DNA of 64,000 nucleotides from CAZAFN01 sp964484795 (GTDB lineage: Bacteria; Pseudomonadota; Alphaproteobacteria; Methylaequorales; Methylaequoraceae), in contig CAZAFN010000006.1 of NCBI GenBank assembly GCA_964484795.1, positions 3,533-67,532 of the forward strand, in the 5' to 3' direction. Positions 1 through 7,697 of this stretch are shown here, piece after piece. Position 1 is the stretch's first letter. Each line of letters opens with the position of its first letter. Under the pieces are notes generated by a model. The model was given only the letters and a program-made list of their open reading frames with translations. It did no database searches and was not told the origin of the DNA. A program made the translations under genes and the position numbers.

Positions 1-452
1 TTAATTTCTTGGATGATAAGATTCAGAAAGCTACTAAGTTCTTTGTTTACTAAGGTAGCATCTTTGATTTTTTTTTTAGGTACGGTCTTTTGTGGACCAT
101 GAAAGGTTTTTTCTTTAACAACAGGTTTTGGTTGAGGTGTTTTTTTCATCTCCTTTTTCTGGATCATTTTTTTTTCTGGTTTTTTTATTGGAATAATTTT
201 TTTGGGTTCTTCCAGTTTTTTAGGTTCTTCCAATTTTTTAGGTTCTTCCAATTTTTTAGGTTCTTCCAGTTTTTTAGGCTCTTCACTTTTAATTATTTTA
301 GGTGGTTGGCTATATTCCTGGTAGGTACTTAGATCTAAAACAATAATCTCTCTTTCCTTCTGACTATTCATATAATTAAGTTTTTGAACAAACAAGATAT
401 GAATCATCAATGATGAAATCCCTGCTAGGAAAAAAAAGTTTTTTTTAACCAT
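1..452 (-). CDS. tonB: TonB-like energy transducer, C-terminus cut by window edge
   Basis: My own translation of the minus strand from the ATG at 452 stays open to the window start (150 residues). The first 25 residues form one membrane anchor containing S14-x3-H18, the Ser/His spacing of the TonB transmembrane helix. A linker rich in Lys, Pro and Glu follows, with tandem KKLEEP units at about residues 59-82, then a basic region. TonB couples the ExbB/ExbD motor to outer-membrane receptors; the C-terminal receptor-binding domain would lie beyond position 1 and cannot be checked. The start overlaps the end of the upstream exbD by 8 bases, so the two are probably translationally coupled. The TonB call rests on context, anchor motif and linker composition. 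Confidence 0.8.
   Translation of the reverse strand, partial: MVKKNFFFLAGISSLMIHILFVQKLNYMNSQKEREIIVLDLSTYQEYSQPPKIIKSEEPKKLEEPKKLEEPKKLEEPKKLEEPKKIIPIKKPEKKMIQKKEMKKTPQPKPVVKEKTFHGPQKTVPKKKIKDATLVNKELSSFLNLIIQEI
205..276. repeat. Four 18-bp tandem units coding the TonB-like linker
   Basis: Four 18-base units (205-222, 223-240, 241-258, 259-276) differ only at one G/A position, and a partial fifth unit follows. On the minus strand each encodes KKLEEP, in frame with the TonB-like gene. The unit length is a multiple of three, so copy-number change would alter linker length without breaking the frame. Confidence 0.9.
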
Positions 453-867
453 CCAGATCTCCTTGATCCGAAACCTTTAGATGAATTTTCTTAATTTTTT
501 TACTCTTGATTATCTTTATGATTTTGTTGAATTCAACAATCTTCAGATTTTTATCCACATCGAGTTTAATTTTTAAATCTGTTTTTTTAAGGATTCCTCC
601 GAACTCTTCCAAGCTTAATTTTCTTTCATTAAAATATATGCTTCCGTCACTTAGAACAGATAATATGAATGCGTCCTTTTCCGTTTCTTTTTTTACTCCA
701 AACATGGAGTATGGTCTTTCAATTTCTTTGTTTTCTTGTTTTTGAATCACTCCAGTAAGTAAAAAAAATATTAGCAACAAAAACACCAGGTTTATCATTG
801 GGATTAGGTTGATTGACTCGCTCAGGTCTTTTTTTTTTTTATTTTTTGTTTCTAGGATCATCAGCAA
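445..867 (-). CDS. exbD: ExbD/TolR family protein, second copy, membrane Asp replaced by Asn
   Basis: This 140-residue protein has the ExbD/TolR layout: a short basic cytoplasmic N-terminus, one transmembrane helix at about residues 22-40 and a small periplasmic domain. ExbD with ExbB forms the proton-driven motor that energises TonB. The helix begins P-M-I-N where the family has P-L-I-D, so the aspartate normally essential for proton passage appears to be Asn26. The neighbouring paralogue keeps the Asp. The start at 867 overlaps the upstream exbD by 29 bases; an in-frame ATG at 861 is an alternative. The product may work as a partner of the first ExbD rather than alone. Confidence 0.88.
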   Translation of the reverse strand: MLMILETKNKKKKDLSESINLIPMINLVFLLLIFFLLTGVIQKQENKEIERPYSMFGVKKETEKDAFILSVLSDGSIYFNERKLSLEEFGGILKKTDLKIKLDVDKNLKIVEFNKIIKIIKSKKIKKIHLKVSDQGDLDG

Positions 868-1243
868 AATTAACTTTTTTAATGTTATTTTTTTTTAGCA
901 AATCAATGGAAAAAATTAGTGTTTCAAGGGTTGTTTCCTGATCATTTAGTATGACTATTTGGTCATATTTTTTTGATTCCCAGTGTTTTAAAATTTTTTT
1001 TTCTAATGATTTTTTCTCAATTATTTCACCATCAATTACAAACTTATTTTTACTCAAATTTATCTGTAAAACACGGTCTTCAGATGATATTTTTTTTATA
1101 GTTCCATCAATGTTAAAATCGATCTGTTTGTTTTCGTTAAAATTCGTGGCAAGCATAAAAAAAATTAACATTAAAAAAATAATATCAATCAATGGAATAA
1201 TATTTATTTTCAGATTTTTTTTAGAAACTTTTTTGGAAATCAT
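839..1243 (-). CDS. exbD: ExbD/TolR family protein, first copy
   Basis: This 134-residue protein has a single transmembrane segment at about residues 17-34 preceded by a basic stretch, with the family motif P-L-I-D and the conserved Asp20 in place. The rest is a small periplasmic domain. It should form the stator-type proton channel with the ExbB protein encoded immediately upstream, whose stop it overlaps by four bases (ATGA). A second, diverged exbD follows directly. A TolR role cannot be excluded from this protein alone, but the adjoining tonB and the absence of tolA, tolB and pal favour ExbD. Confidence 0.93.
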   Translation of the reverse strand: MISKKVSKKNLKINIIPLIDIIFLMLIFFMLATNFNENKQIDFNIDGTIKKISSEDRVLQINLSKNKFVIDGEIIEKKSLEKKILKHWESKKYDQIVILNDQETTLETLIFSIDLLKKNNIKKVNFADDPRNKK

Positions 1244-1857
1244 TGATTTGAGGATATTTTTGACAATCTAATCAAAAATGAATCCATTTCTTTTTGATGG
1301 GTTGTTATTTTTTTTTCAAAGAAATAATGACTTATCAAAGCTGGAATTGCCACTATTAGACCCATTGCAGTTGTAAGTAGAGCTGTCCAAATGCCACCTG
1401 CAAGAATAGATGGGTCAACAAGGCTTCCTCCGAGTTCAAGTTCGTTAAAAGAGTCTATCATTCCAATTACAGTACCTAGAAGACCTACTAAAGGGCTAAC
1501 TTGAGAAATAATTTCAAGTGTAGGCAGAAATATTTCAATTTTATTCAGTTCTTTCTGCATTAATAGGTTGAGTTCTTCTTTTCTTTTATCTTCAGATTTA
1601 TTTTCTTGAAAAATTTTTATGATATTAAGAATTAAATTTATTTTGTTTGATGGTTTTTTTTCTTGGATTTTGTTTTTGAATTCATCAATGCTTAAAGATG
1701 AATCTAATTCCAAAATTTTTTTTTTAATATTGAACTTGCAAAAAAAGAAAATTTCAAAGAATTTGTAAATAATGATGGTAAGTGCAAATACTGAAACAAT
1801 AACCAGTATGAAAAATATAATTCCACCTTTGTCTATATAATCTAAAAAAATATTCAT
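1240..1857 (-). CDS. exbB: ExbB/TolQ/MotA family proton channel protein
   Basis: This 205-residue inner-membrane protein has the ExbB topology: a first membrane helix at about residues 11-33, a cytoplasmic loop, and two C-terminal helices at about 117-140 and 151-178. The region around residues 119-132 carries the P-L-V-G-L-L-G-T-V-x-G-M signature of the family. With the two ExbD proteins downstream it would form the proton motor that drives TonB. It lies 26 bases after the ABC ATPase gene on the same strand, so the importer and the Ton motor probably share a transcript. Confidence 0.93.
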   Translation of the reverse strand: MNIFLDYIDKGGIIFFILVIVSVFALTIIIYKFFEIFFFCKFNIKKKILELDSSLSIDEFKNKIQEKKPSNKINLILNIIKIFQENKSEDKRKEELNLLMQKELNKIEIFLPTLEIISQVSPLVGLLGTVIGMIDSFNELELGGSLVDPSILAGGIWTALLTTAMGLIVAIPALISHYFFEKKITTHQKEMDSFLIRLSKISSNQ

Positions 1858-1883
1858 AACATCTCCATTTTTAATTTATCTTT

Positions 1884-2636
1884 TCATAACAAGCCATCAA
1901 GAAGTTTAGGGTGTTTTTTTGTTAACTTATCATATTCAACTTCAACTTCTTTACTATCAATATTTAGACTGGTTTTTTTGATTCTAACCTTGTGATCAAA
2001 AACAACTGTACCAGGTCTTTGTGAAAAAAAAATAATTCTATCACCCAGTAAGATTGCTTCCTTTAGATTGTGTGTGATGAAAATAATTGTTATTGGGTTG
2101 CTTTTCCAATATTTTAATAAAACCTCATATAAGTTATAAGATGTTGGTTGATCAAGAGAAATAAAGGGTTCATCCATTAAAAGAACTTTTGGCTGGTTTA
2201 TTAATGCCCTTGCGAGTGAAACTTTTCGTCTCATTCCTCCAGAAATTGATTTTGGATAATAATTTTCAAACTCTTTAAGTCCAAAATTTTCAAGCAAATT
2301 TTCGATTCTATCTTTATTATCTGCGCCCTCTTTTGTAACTAGTTCAATGTTTTCTTTTATATTTAGCCAAGGAAGTAATCGAGATGATTGGAATACATAA
2401 CCAAAATTTTGATTGGCAAAACTGCTATTTTCTTTGGAAAAAATTATTTGATCATTTGAAGATATTAGTCCACCTATCATATTCATTAGAGTGGTTTTTC
2501 CACATCCAGATGGCCCAACTATGCAAACAAATTCATTCGCGCTTATTTTTATGTCTACATTTTTCAAAGCAGTGATTTTTTTTTTATCATGCTTATTAAT
2601 GTAGTATTTCTCTTTAATTTTAATTTTGAAGTCCAT
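1884..2636 (-). CDS. ABC transporter ATP-binding protein, NitT/TauT (SsuB-like) type
   Basis: This 250-residue ATPase has Walker A GPSGCGKT at 41-48, a Q-loop FQ at 82-83, the signature SGGM at 132-135, Walker B VLLMDE at 151-156 and the switch His at 189. Its sequence type is that of nitrate, taurine and sulfonate importers. It energises the permease encoded 3 bases upstream, which pairs with the binding protein at the operon start. The substrate cannot be read from the ATPase. The next gene downstream is exbB, an unusual partner for this family. Confidence 0.93.
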   Translation of the reverse strand: MDFKIKIKEKYYINKHDKKKITALKNVDIKISANEFVCIVGPSGCGKTTLMNMIGGLISSNDQIIFSKENSSFANQNFGYVFQSSRLLPWLNIKENIELVTKEGADNKDRIENLLENFGLKEFENYYPKSISGGMRRKVSLARALINQPKVLLMDEPFISLDQPTSYNLYEVLLKYWKSNPITIIFITHNLKEAILLGDRIIFFSQRPGTVVFDHKVRIKKTSLNIDSKEVEVEYDKLTKKHPKLLDGLL

Positions 2637-2639
2637 TAT

Positions 2640-3389
2640 TTATTTCCAAACATTTATTTTTTTCTCAAAAGGCCTTAATAATGCAAATTCAACAAAGATT
2701 ATTAGCAAAACAAAAGTAAATGTATATGCTAAAATTCCAGCTATATCAAAAAATTGAAAAAATCCGTATAGTTTAAATCCTACGCCATTGCTTCTCCCTA
2801 ACAATTCAACTACGAGAACAATCTTCCATATTAAAGATAATCCAGACCTGGCTGATGAAAGTAGATAGGGATAAAGTTGAGGTAGAATAACTTTCATAAA
2901 AAATCTTTTTTTTGGTATTTTGTAAAACTTAGCTACATCAACGTAATCTTTTTCAATCGCTCTGGCTCCTTCTCTCATTATAACCGAAACCATTGGGATT
3001 TTATTAAGTGATACAGCTAAAATCGCAGCTATTTCATTTAATCCAAACCAAACGTAACATAATATTATAATCACTAATGCAGGAATATTTAATCCAAGAA
3101 CCAACCAATCATCGAGAAAAACATTTGCCGTTTTGTTTCTCCCCATATATATACCAAAAAAAGTTCCGATAAACATTGCAATTGTAAAGGATATAAAAAC
3201 TCTTTTTAGAGTAATTATAGTATGAAAAAACAATTCATTGTTAGATGCTTCTTCCAAAATTTTTATAATTACGTTTCTAGGACTAGGCAATAATTCAACA
3301 TCTAGAAAATAACTTGAGAATTGCCAGATTAAAAAAAATAACGACACCGAAGCAATTCTTAAAATTGCATTATATCCAAAAGTATTCAT
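2640..3389 (-). CDS. ABC transporter permease, NitT/TauT (SsuC-like) type
   Basis: This 249-residue inner-membrane protein has about six hydrophobic helices and the cytoplasmic coupling loop typical of BPD-type permeases: E-G-A-R-A-I at about 140-145, then V-I-L-P-Q-L-Y-P near 168-175. It would form the channel of the importer as a dimer, with the ATPase downstream and the periplasmic binding protein upstream. Gaps of 2 and 3 bases to the flanking genes indicate one operon. The substrate is not determined by the sequence. Confidence 0.93.
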   Translation of the reverse strand: MNTFGYNAILRIASVSLFFLIWQFSSYFLDVELLPSPRNVIIKILEEASNNELFFHTIITLKRVFISFTIAMFIGTFFGIYMGRNKTANVFLDDWLVLGLNIPALVIIILCYVWFGLNEIAAILAVSLNKIPMVSVIMREGARAIEKDYVDVAKFYKIPKKRFFMKVILPQLYPYLLSSARSGLSLIWKIVLVVELLGRSNGVGFKLYGFFQFFDIAGILAYTFTFVLLIIFVEFALLRPFEKKINVWK

Positions 3390-3391
3390 AT

Positions 3392-4381
3392 TTAATTTTT
3401 CCAGAATGTGCCGGGTGACAGTTCCTTTGCTTTACCCACAAGTTCTTTCCCACCTATTTCGGAAAGAATGGAATATAGTTTAATGGCCCCTTTTATTTGT
3501 TTTTCGGAAAATTCTGATCTAGGAATTCCTTCTCTATACGTGTCCCGAAGATTAACAAACAATTCATTGTCATCGCCAACATTCATATTTGGTTTTACTT
3601 TATTCCAAATGTCATCAGAGTCTAACATTAGCTTTTTTGCCTCTTGCGAAGTTTTTAAAAAAACATCAATTTTGTCTAGATTTTCATTAGCCCAATCTTC
3701 TTTGAAAACCCAGCCTATGACAGGCATTCCTTTGGGAATTCCTAATTCAGCAATTATATCCGTGATGTTTATTATTTTTTTAAAGTTTGGGTTTGTCATA
3801 AGTTTTGCTTGATAAGGCCAGTAAGTTAAAATGGCATCAAAGTTTTTTTGTTCAATCTTTTTGTTTAATAGTGGAGGAGCCCCAAATATCGGTTTTGCAA
3901 GTTTTATCAAATCTTTCCCGTACTTTTTTATGTAATAAGCCCTAAAAATCAACCATCCTTTATCAACTTGTCCGCCAGCCACTCCTATTTTTTTGTCTTT
4001 AAGATCCATTTCTGTCAAAATCTTAGAATCTTTGGAAACAATTAATCCACCAGCAGCCATTGAATGAGGAACAAATGTGAAATTTCTGTCTTCACTTCTT
4101 TGCCTAGATACCCAAAACCAATCTGTAACAATTAAATCCACAGCTTTCCCCTGAAGTGCAACAGCAGCAGCATTTTTGCTGGCCAACTCAACAATTTCTA
4201 GTTCAAAGTTATTTTTTTTATCTAACTCGATTTCTTTGATCAACTTTAATTCCCAGTTGACACTTCCATACTGAAGAGAGCCAACGCGAACTTTTTTAAC
4301 TTGATCGTCAGATGTCAAATTATTAAAAAGAAATAAGAAACAACAAAAAACAATACTGGTAAGAATTTTCATGTTTGACAT
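3392..4381 (-). CDS. Periplasmic substrate-binding protein of the NitT/TauT ABC importer
   Basis: This 329-residue protein begins with an export signal (hydrophobic core at about residues 5-20) and continues as an SsuA/NMT1-like binding protein; features such as A-A-G-G-L-I-V-S near residue 110 and a K-K-I-G-V-A-G-G stretch near 130 fit that fold. It is the first gene of the minus-strand operon, so it sets import specificity, but the ligand cannot be named: taurine, sulfonate, nitrate, a pyrimidine precursor and a metal chelate are all possible. An in-frame ATG at 4372 is an alternative start. The coupling to a TonB motor suggests a ligand that must first cross the outer membrane actively. 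Confidence 0.88.
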   Translation of the reverse strand: MSNMKILTSIVFCCFLFLFNNLTSDDQVKKVRVGSLQYGSVNWELKLIKEIELDKKNNFELEIVELASKNAAAVALQGKAVDLIVTDWFWVSRQRSEDRNFTFVPHSMAAGGLIVSKDSKILTEMDLKDKKIGVAGGQVDKGWLIFRAYYIKKYGKDLIKLAKPIFGAPPLLNKKIEQKNFDAILTYWPYQAKLMTNPNFKKIINITDIIAELGIPKGMPVIGWVFKEDWANENLDKIDVFLKTSQEAKKLMLDSDDIWNKVKPNMNVGDDNELFVNLRDTYREGIPRSEFSEKQIKGAIKLYSILSEIGGKELVGKAKELSPGTFWKN

Positions 4382-4448
4382 TTTTTAAAACAAATTAAAT
4401 TCATTCTAATTTAGTTTTTTTTCATATCAATTAATATCGAAAATAATT

Positions 4449-4454
4449 TATAAT
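4449..4454 (+). promoter_or_regulatory. Candidate -10 element for the tusA-xseB-ispA-tlyA operon
   Basis: A perfect TATAAT lies 20 bases before the tusA ATG, followed by a purine-rich GAGAGG ribosome-binding site at about 4464-4469. No convincing -35 box is seen 16-18 bases upstream, so this is a weak call in very AT-rich DNA. Confidence 0.35.
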
Positions 4455-4474
4455 TTGTTCCAGAGAGGTTTGAT

Positions 4475-4708
4475 ATGCCAAAGAAAAAATTTAATATGGA
4501 TTTACAAGGACTTAAATGTCCTCTTCCAGTTTTAAAAATTGCTAAAAAATATAAAGAAATAAAAGTTGGTGATGAGATGCTTGTTCAAGTTGATGACCCT
4601 AAAGCAGAGAATGATATTGAAGAATTGGCTAAAAACATTAACATCAAAGTTCTTGAAAAGAAAAAAAATAAAAAATCACATTTGTTAGTGAAATTAATTA
4701 AGTACTAA
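4475..4708 (+). CDS. tusA: TusA/SirA family sulfur-carrier protein
   Basis: This 77-residue protein has the family motif L-K-C-P-L-P-V-L with the sulfur-accepting Cys near residue 15, and the usual length and beta-alpha-beta-alpha layout. TusA-family proteins carry persulfide sulfur, for example towards tRNA 2-thiolation or molybdenum cofactor enzymes. The exact branch served here cannot be assigned because no other tus gene is nearby. A good Shine-Dalgarno supports the ATG. It is the first of four tightly spaced plus-strand genes, 8 bases before xseB. Confidence 0.88.
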   Translation: MPKKKFNMDLQGLKCPLPVLKIAKKYKEIKVGDEMLVQVDDPKAENDIEELAKNINIKVLEKKKNKKSHLLVKLIKY

Positions 4709-4716
4709 AAATTGTT

Positions 4717-4947
4717 ATGGATAAATTGTTGGATAAGAAGATTGATGACCTAAGTTTTGAGGAGGCTTTCGAAAAGCTTAACAAAATTACTGAATTGCTT
4801 GAAGAAGGGAACATAAGTCTGGATGAATCAATAAAATACTATGAATATGGAATGTTGTTGAAAAACCATTGTGAAGAAAAGTTAAAAAATGCAGAAATTA
4901 AAATACAGAAGGTTGTTGATAAAAATAAAATAGAAAAAATCGAATGA
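4717..4947 (+). CDS. xseB: Exodeoxyribonuclease VII small subunit
   Basis: This 76-residue protein shows the XseB pattern: S-F-E-E-A-F-E-K-L, then L-E-x-G-x-x-x-L-D-E-S-I-x-Y-Y-E-x-G. It is the small regulatory subunit that assembles on XseA to degrade single-stranded DNA. The stop overlaps the ispA start by four bases (ATGA). xseB followed by ispA is a widespread bacterial pair, which supports both calls. The large subunit gene is not in the window. Confidence 0.95.
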   Translation: MDKLLDKKIDDLSFEEAFEKLNKITELLEEGNISLDESIKYYEYGMLLKNHCEEKLKNAEIKIQKVVDKNKIEKIE

Positions 4948-5840
4948 TTACCTATCCAAGTGAGATTGAAATTTTTATGAAGAAATTTTCTTTGGAATTT
5001 GACAAACGGTTGTTGAAGTTAATTCCAAAAAATAATTTTTTTTCTTCAAAACTTTATAATGCAATGCATTATGTACTTAGAGTTGGTGGCAAAAGATTAA
5101 GACCAATTTTCTTGTATGAAATTAGTAACATTTTAGGAGTTAAAAAATCATATTCACTAAGAGTAGCCGCTAGCATTGAATTTATTCATTGTTATTCTTT
5201 GGTTCACGATGATCTTCCAGCGATGGATGATGATGATATTCGAAGAGGTCATATGACTTGCCATAAAAAATATGATGACGCTACGGCCATTCTAGTCGGA
5301 GATGCTTTTCAATCTTTAGCATTTGAAATTCTTGCTAATAACAAAACACACCCTGATCCTCAAATAAGATGTTCTTTGATTAATGAGTTGGCTAAATCTT
5401 CTGGTTCAAATGGAATGGTTGGAGGTCAAATGCTTGATTTAGAAGCTGAAAAAAAAAAATTAAATCTTAAACACGTTTTAAAATTACAAAAATTAAAAAC
5501 TGGAGAGCTTTTTAGATTTGCGTGTGTTGCAGGATGTTTTTTGTCTAATAAAAAAAATGAAATAAAGATTTTTGACAAATTTTCCAATAATCTTGGTATA
5601 GCGTTTCAAATAAAAGATGACCTTTTAGATATTGAAGGCAATGAAAAAGAATTAGGAAAAAAAACAAAAAAGGATTCTACGAGGGGAAAACAAACACTAA
5701 TTTCTTTATTTGGAAGAAAAACTGCCAAAAAAAAATCTGAAGAATTAATTTCAGAAGCCATTGATTTGTTGGTTCCTTTTGGAAAAAAAGCTGACAGATT
5801 GAAAGAATTGACAAACTTCATTATTTACAGAAATAAATAA
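4944..5840 (+). CDS. ispA: Polyprenyl (farnesyl/geranyl) diphosphate synthase
   Basis: This 298-residue trans-prenyltransferase has the first Asp-rich motif D-D-L-P-A-M-D-D-D-D with R-R-G after it (about residues 90-104) and the second motif D-D-L-L-D-I-E-G at about 226-233. It condenses IPP with allylic diphosphates to make farnesyl diphosphate for quinone and undecaprenyl synthesis. The position between xseB and tlyA is the usual alphaproteobacterial one. The dxs gene commonly found after ispA is absent: tlyA starts 5 bases later. A second ATG at about residue 12 is a possible start. Confidence 0.95.
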   Translation: MITYPSEIEIFMKKFSLEFDKRLLKLIPKNNFFSSKLYNAMHYVLRVGGKRLRPIFLYEISNILGVKKSYSLRVAASIEFIHCYSLVHDDLPAMDDDDIRRGHMTCHKKYDDATAILVGDAFQSLAFEILANNKTHPDPQIRCSLINELAKSSGSNGMVGGQMLDLEAEKKKLNLKHVLKLQKLKTGELFRFACVAGCFLSNKKNEIKIFDKFSNNLGIAFQIKDDLLDIEGNEKELGKKTKKDSTRGKQTLISLFGRKTAKKKSEELISEAIDLLVPFGKKADRLKELTNFIIYRNK

Positions 5841-5845
5841 TTTTT

Positions 5846-6610
5846 ATGTATGTTTCTAAGGTTCTACCTGAAAAATTAAATAATAAAAGAATTGATTCAA
5901 TATTAGTTGAATTAGATTTGGTTTCTTCTAGACAAAAGGCAATTTCAATGATTATGGCAGGCAATGTTTTTGTTAATGAAAGTAAGATAGTGAAACCAGG
6001 AAAAACAGTTAAAAGGGACTCTTTAATTAAGATAAGAAAGAAAGATCATGAATGGGTTTCTAGGGGAGGCGTAAAATTATCTGGGGCAATAAAAAAATTT
6101 AAAGTAGATGTAAGAAATAAAATCTGTTTGGATATTGGATGTTCAACAGGTGGGTTTTCAGATGTTTTATTAGAATCTGGAGCTAAAATTATTTATGCTG
6201 TGGATGTGGGATATGGACAATTTGATTGGGGACTGAGGAATTCTAAAAAAATAATTTTGTTGGAAAAAACTAATGCTAGACATTTAAATTTCTCATTGAT
6301 TCCAACAAATCTAGACCTTGTTGTTTGCGATGTAAGTTTCATTTCTTTAAAAAAAGTAATTCAACCGATTAAACAATTGTTAAAAAGTAAATTTGAAATT
6401 GTTGCATTAATAAAACCTCAGTTTGAAGTTAACAAAAAATTGGTTGGAAGAGGGGGCATAATTAAAGACCCATTGATACACCAAAAAGTGTGTAAGAGTA
6501 TTAGAAGTTGGTTTGAGTATGAGTTTAAAACTGATTTCATTCAATTAATGACCAGTCCAATTGAAGGTCAAAAAGGCAATAAAGAGTTTTTCATATACGT
6601 AAAAAAATAA
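5846..6610 (+). CDS. tlyA: TlyA family S4-domain RNA 2'-O-methyltransferase
   Basis: The N-terminal 65 residues form an S4 RNA-binding domain, joined through V-S-R-G-G-V-K-L to a Rossmann-type FtsJ/TlyA methyltransferase. The SAM site L-D-I-G-C-S-T-G-G-F is at about residues 95-104 and K-P-Q-F-E near 190 supplies catalytic-type residues. Characterised members methylate 16S and 23S rRNA, and some were first described as haemolysins. Length 254 is normal. It closes the tusA-xseB-ispA operon and faces aroC with a one-base gap between stops. Confidence 0.92.
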   Translation: MYVSKVLPEKLNNKRIDSILVELDLVSSRQKAISMIMAGNVFVNESKIVKPGKTVKRDSLIKIRKKDHEWVSRGGVKLSGAIKKFKVDVRNKICLDIGCSTGGFSDVLLESGAKIIYAVDVGYGQFDWGLRNSKKIILLEKTNARHLNFSLIPTNLDLVVCDVSFISLKKVIQPIKQLLKSKFEIVALIKPQFEVNKKLVGRGGIIKDPLIHQKVCKSIRSWFEYEFKTDFIQLMTSPIEGQKGNKEFFIYVKK

Positions 6611-6611
6611 T

Positions 6612-7682
6612 TTAGTTACTTGTTGATTTGTTAGTCAACATCAAATCTGCTAATATGATGGCTACCATTGCTTCACCTATGGGTACTGCTCGTATTCCTA
6701 CACATGGGTCATGCCTTCCAACTGTTTTGATTTTAGTTTTTTTACCTTTAATGTTAATAGTGTTTTTTTCTTTAAGTATTGAGCTTGTAGGCTTTACTGC
6801 AAATTTAATAATCAGATCCTGACCTGATGTTATGCCCCCAAGTGTGCCACCAGAATTATTGGTTTTAAAAAATATTTTTTTGTTTTTAGTGAAGATTTCG
6901 TCGGCATTTTCTTCACCTCTCAATTCGGCACTAGAAAAACCAGCTCCAATTTCCACTCCTTTTACAGCCGGAATACTCATAATTCCTTGAGCTATTAAAG
7001 CATCAACCTTGTTGAAAACTGGCTCCCCAAGGCCTACTGGCACTCCTGATGCAGTAATTTGAATTACTGCTCCTACTGATGATCCAAGTTTTCTAACATT
7101 TAAAAGATATTTTTCCCAAACCTTAACTTTTTCTTTGTCGGGACAAAAAAAATCATTAATTTCAATTTGTTTCCAATCCCATTTGCTAAAATTAATCTTT
7201 TCTTTGCCAATTTGTATTAATGCACCCCTAATTTTAACTTTGTTACCAAGAATTTTTTGTGCCACAGCTCCCGCAGCAACTCTCATTGCTGTTTCTCTGG
7301 CAGATGCTCTACCACCACCTCTATGATCTCTGAATCCATATTTCATTTGATAGGTTAAATCAGCATGACCAGGTCTAAATTTATTTTTAATTTCATCATA
7401 ATCTTTTGATTTTTGATCTTTATTTTTAATTATCAATGAAATTGGTGTGCCAGTAGTTTTGCCGTTAAATATTCCAGATAAGATTTGTATTTTGTCGTCT
7501 TCTTTTCTTTGCGATGTGAATTTTGATTGACCTGGTTTTCTTCTATTCATGAACTTTTGTATATAATTTTCACTTATTTCTAAATTGGCAGGCACTCCTT
7601 CAATCACACAACCTAGAGAGTCTCCATGACTTTCACCCCATGTTGTGACTTTAAATAATTTTCCTATGCTACTTCCTGTCAT
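6612..7682 (-). CDS. aroC: Chorismate synthase
   Basis: This 356-residue protein matches chorismate synthase along its length. The N-terminus has the T-W-G-E-S-H-G signature, R-P-G-H-A-D and G-G-G-R-A-S-A-R-E-T are at about 100-130, and R-H-D-P-C-V-G-I-R is near the C-terminus. It converts EPSP to chorismate using reduced FMN, the last shared step of aromatic amino acid and folate precursor synthesis. It follows fabI by 15 bases on the same strand, an arrangement common in alphaproteobacteria, and the two are probably co-transcribed. Confidence 0.97.
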   Translation of the reverse strand: MTGSSIGKLFKVTTWGESHGDSLGCVIEGVPANLEISENYIQKFMNRRKPGQSKFTSQRKEDDKIQILSGIFNGKTTGTPISLIIKNKDQKSKDYDEIKNKFRPGHADLTYQMKYGFRDHRGGGRASARETAMRVAAGAVAQKILGNKVKIRGALIQIGKEKINFSKWDWKQIEINDFFCPDKEKVKVWEKYLLNVRKLGSSVGAVIQITASGVPVGLGEPVFNKVDALIAQGIMSIPAVKGVEIGAGFSSAELRGEENADEIFTKNKKIFFKTNNSGGTLGGITSGQDLIIKFAVKPTSSILKEKNTINIKGKKTKIKTVGRHDPCVGIRAVPIGEAMVAIILADLMLTNKSTSN

Positions 7683-7697
7683 AATTCTTTAAAACTT

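Noticed and set aside
205..276. Short tandem repeats resembling a CRISPR array
   Set aside because: Units are contiguous without spacers and code for KKLEEP in frame.
90..332. Plus-strand frame with F-F-Q-F-F-R repeats
   Set aside because: It is the antisense reading of the 18-base repeats in the minus-strand tonB-like gene.
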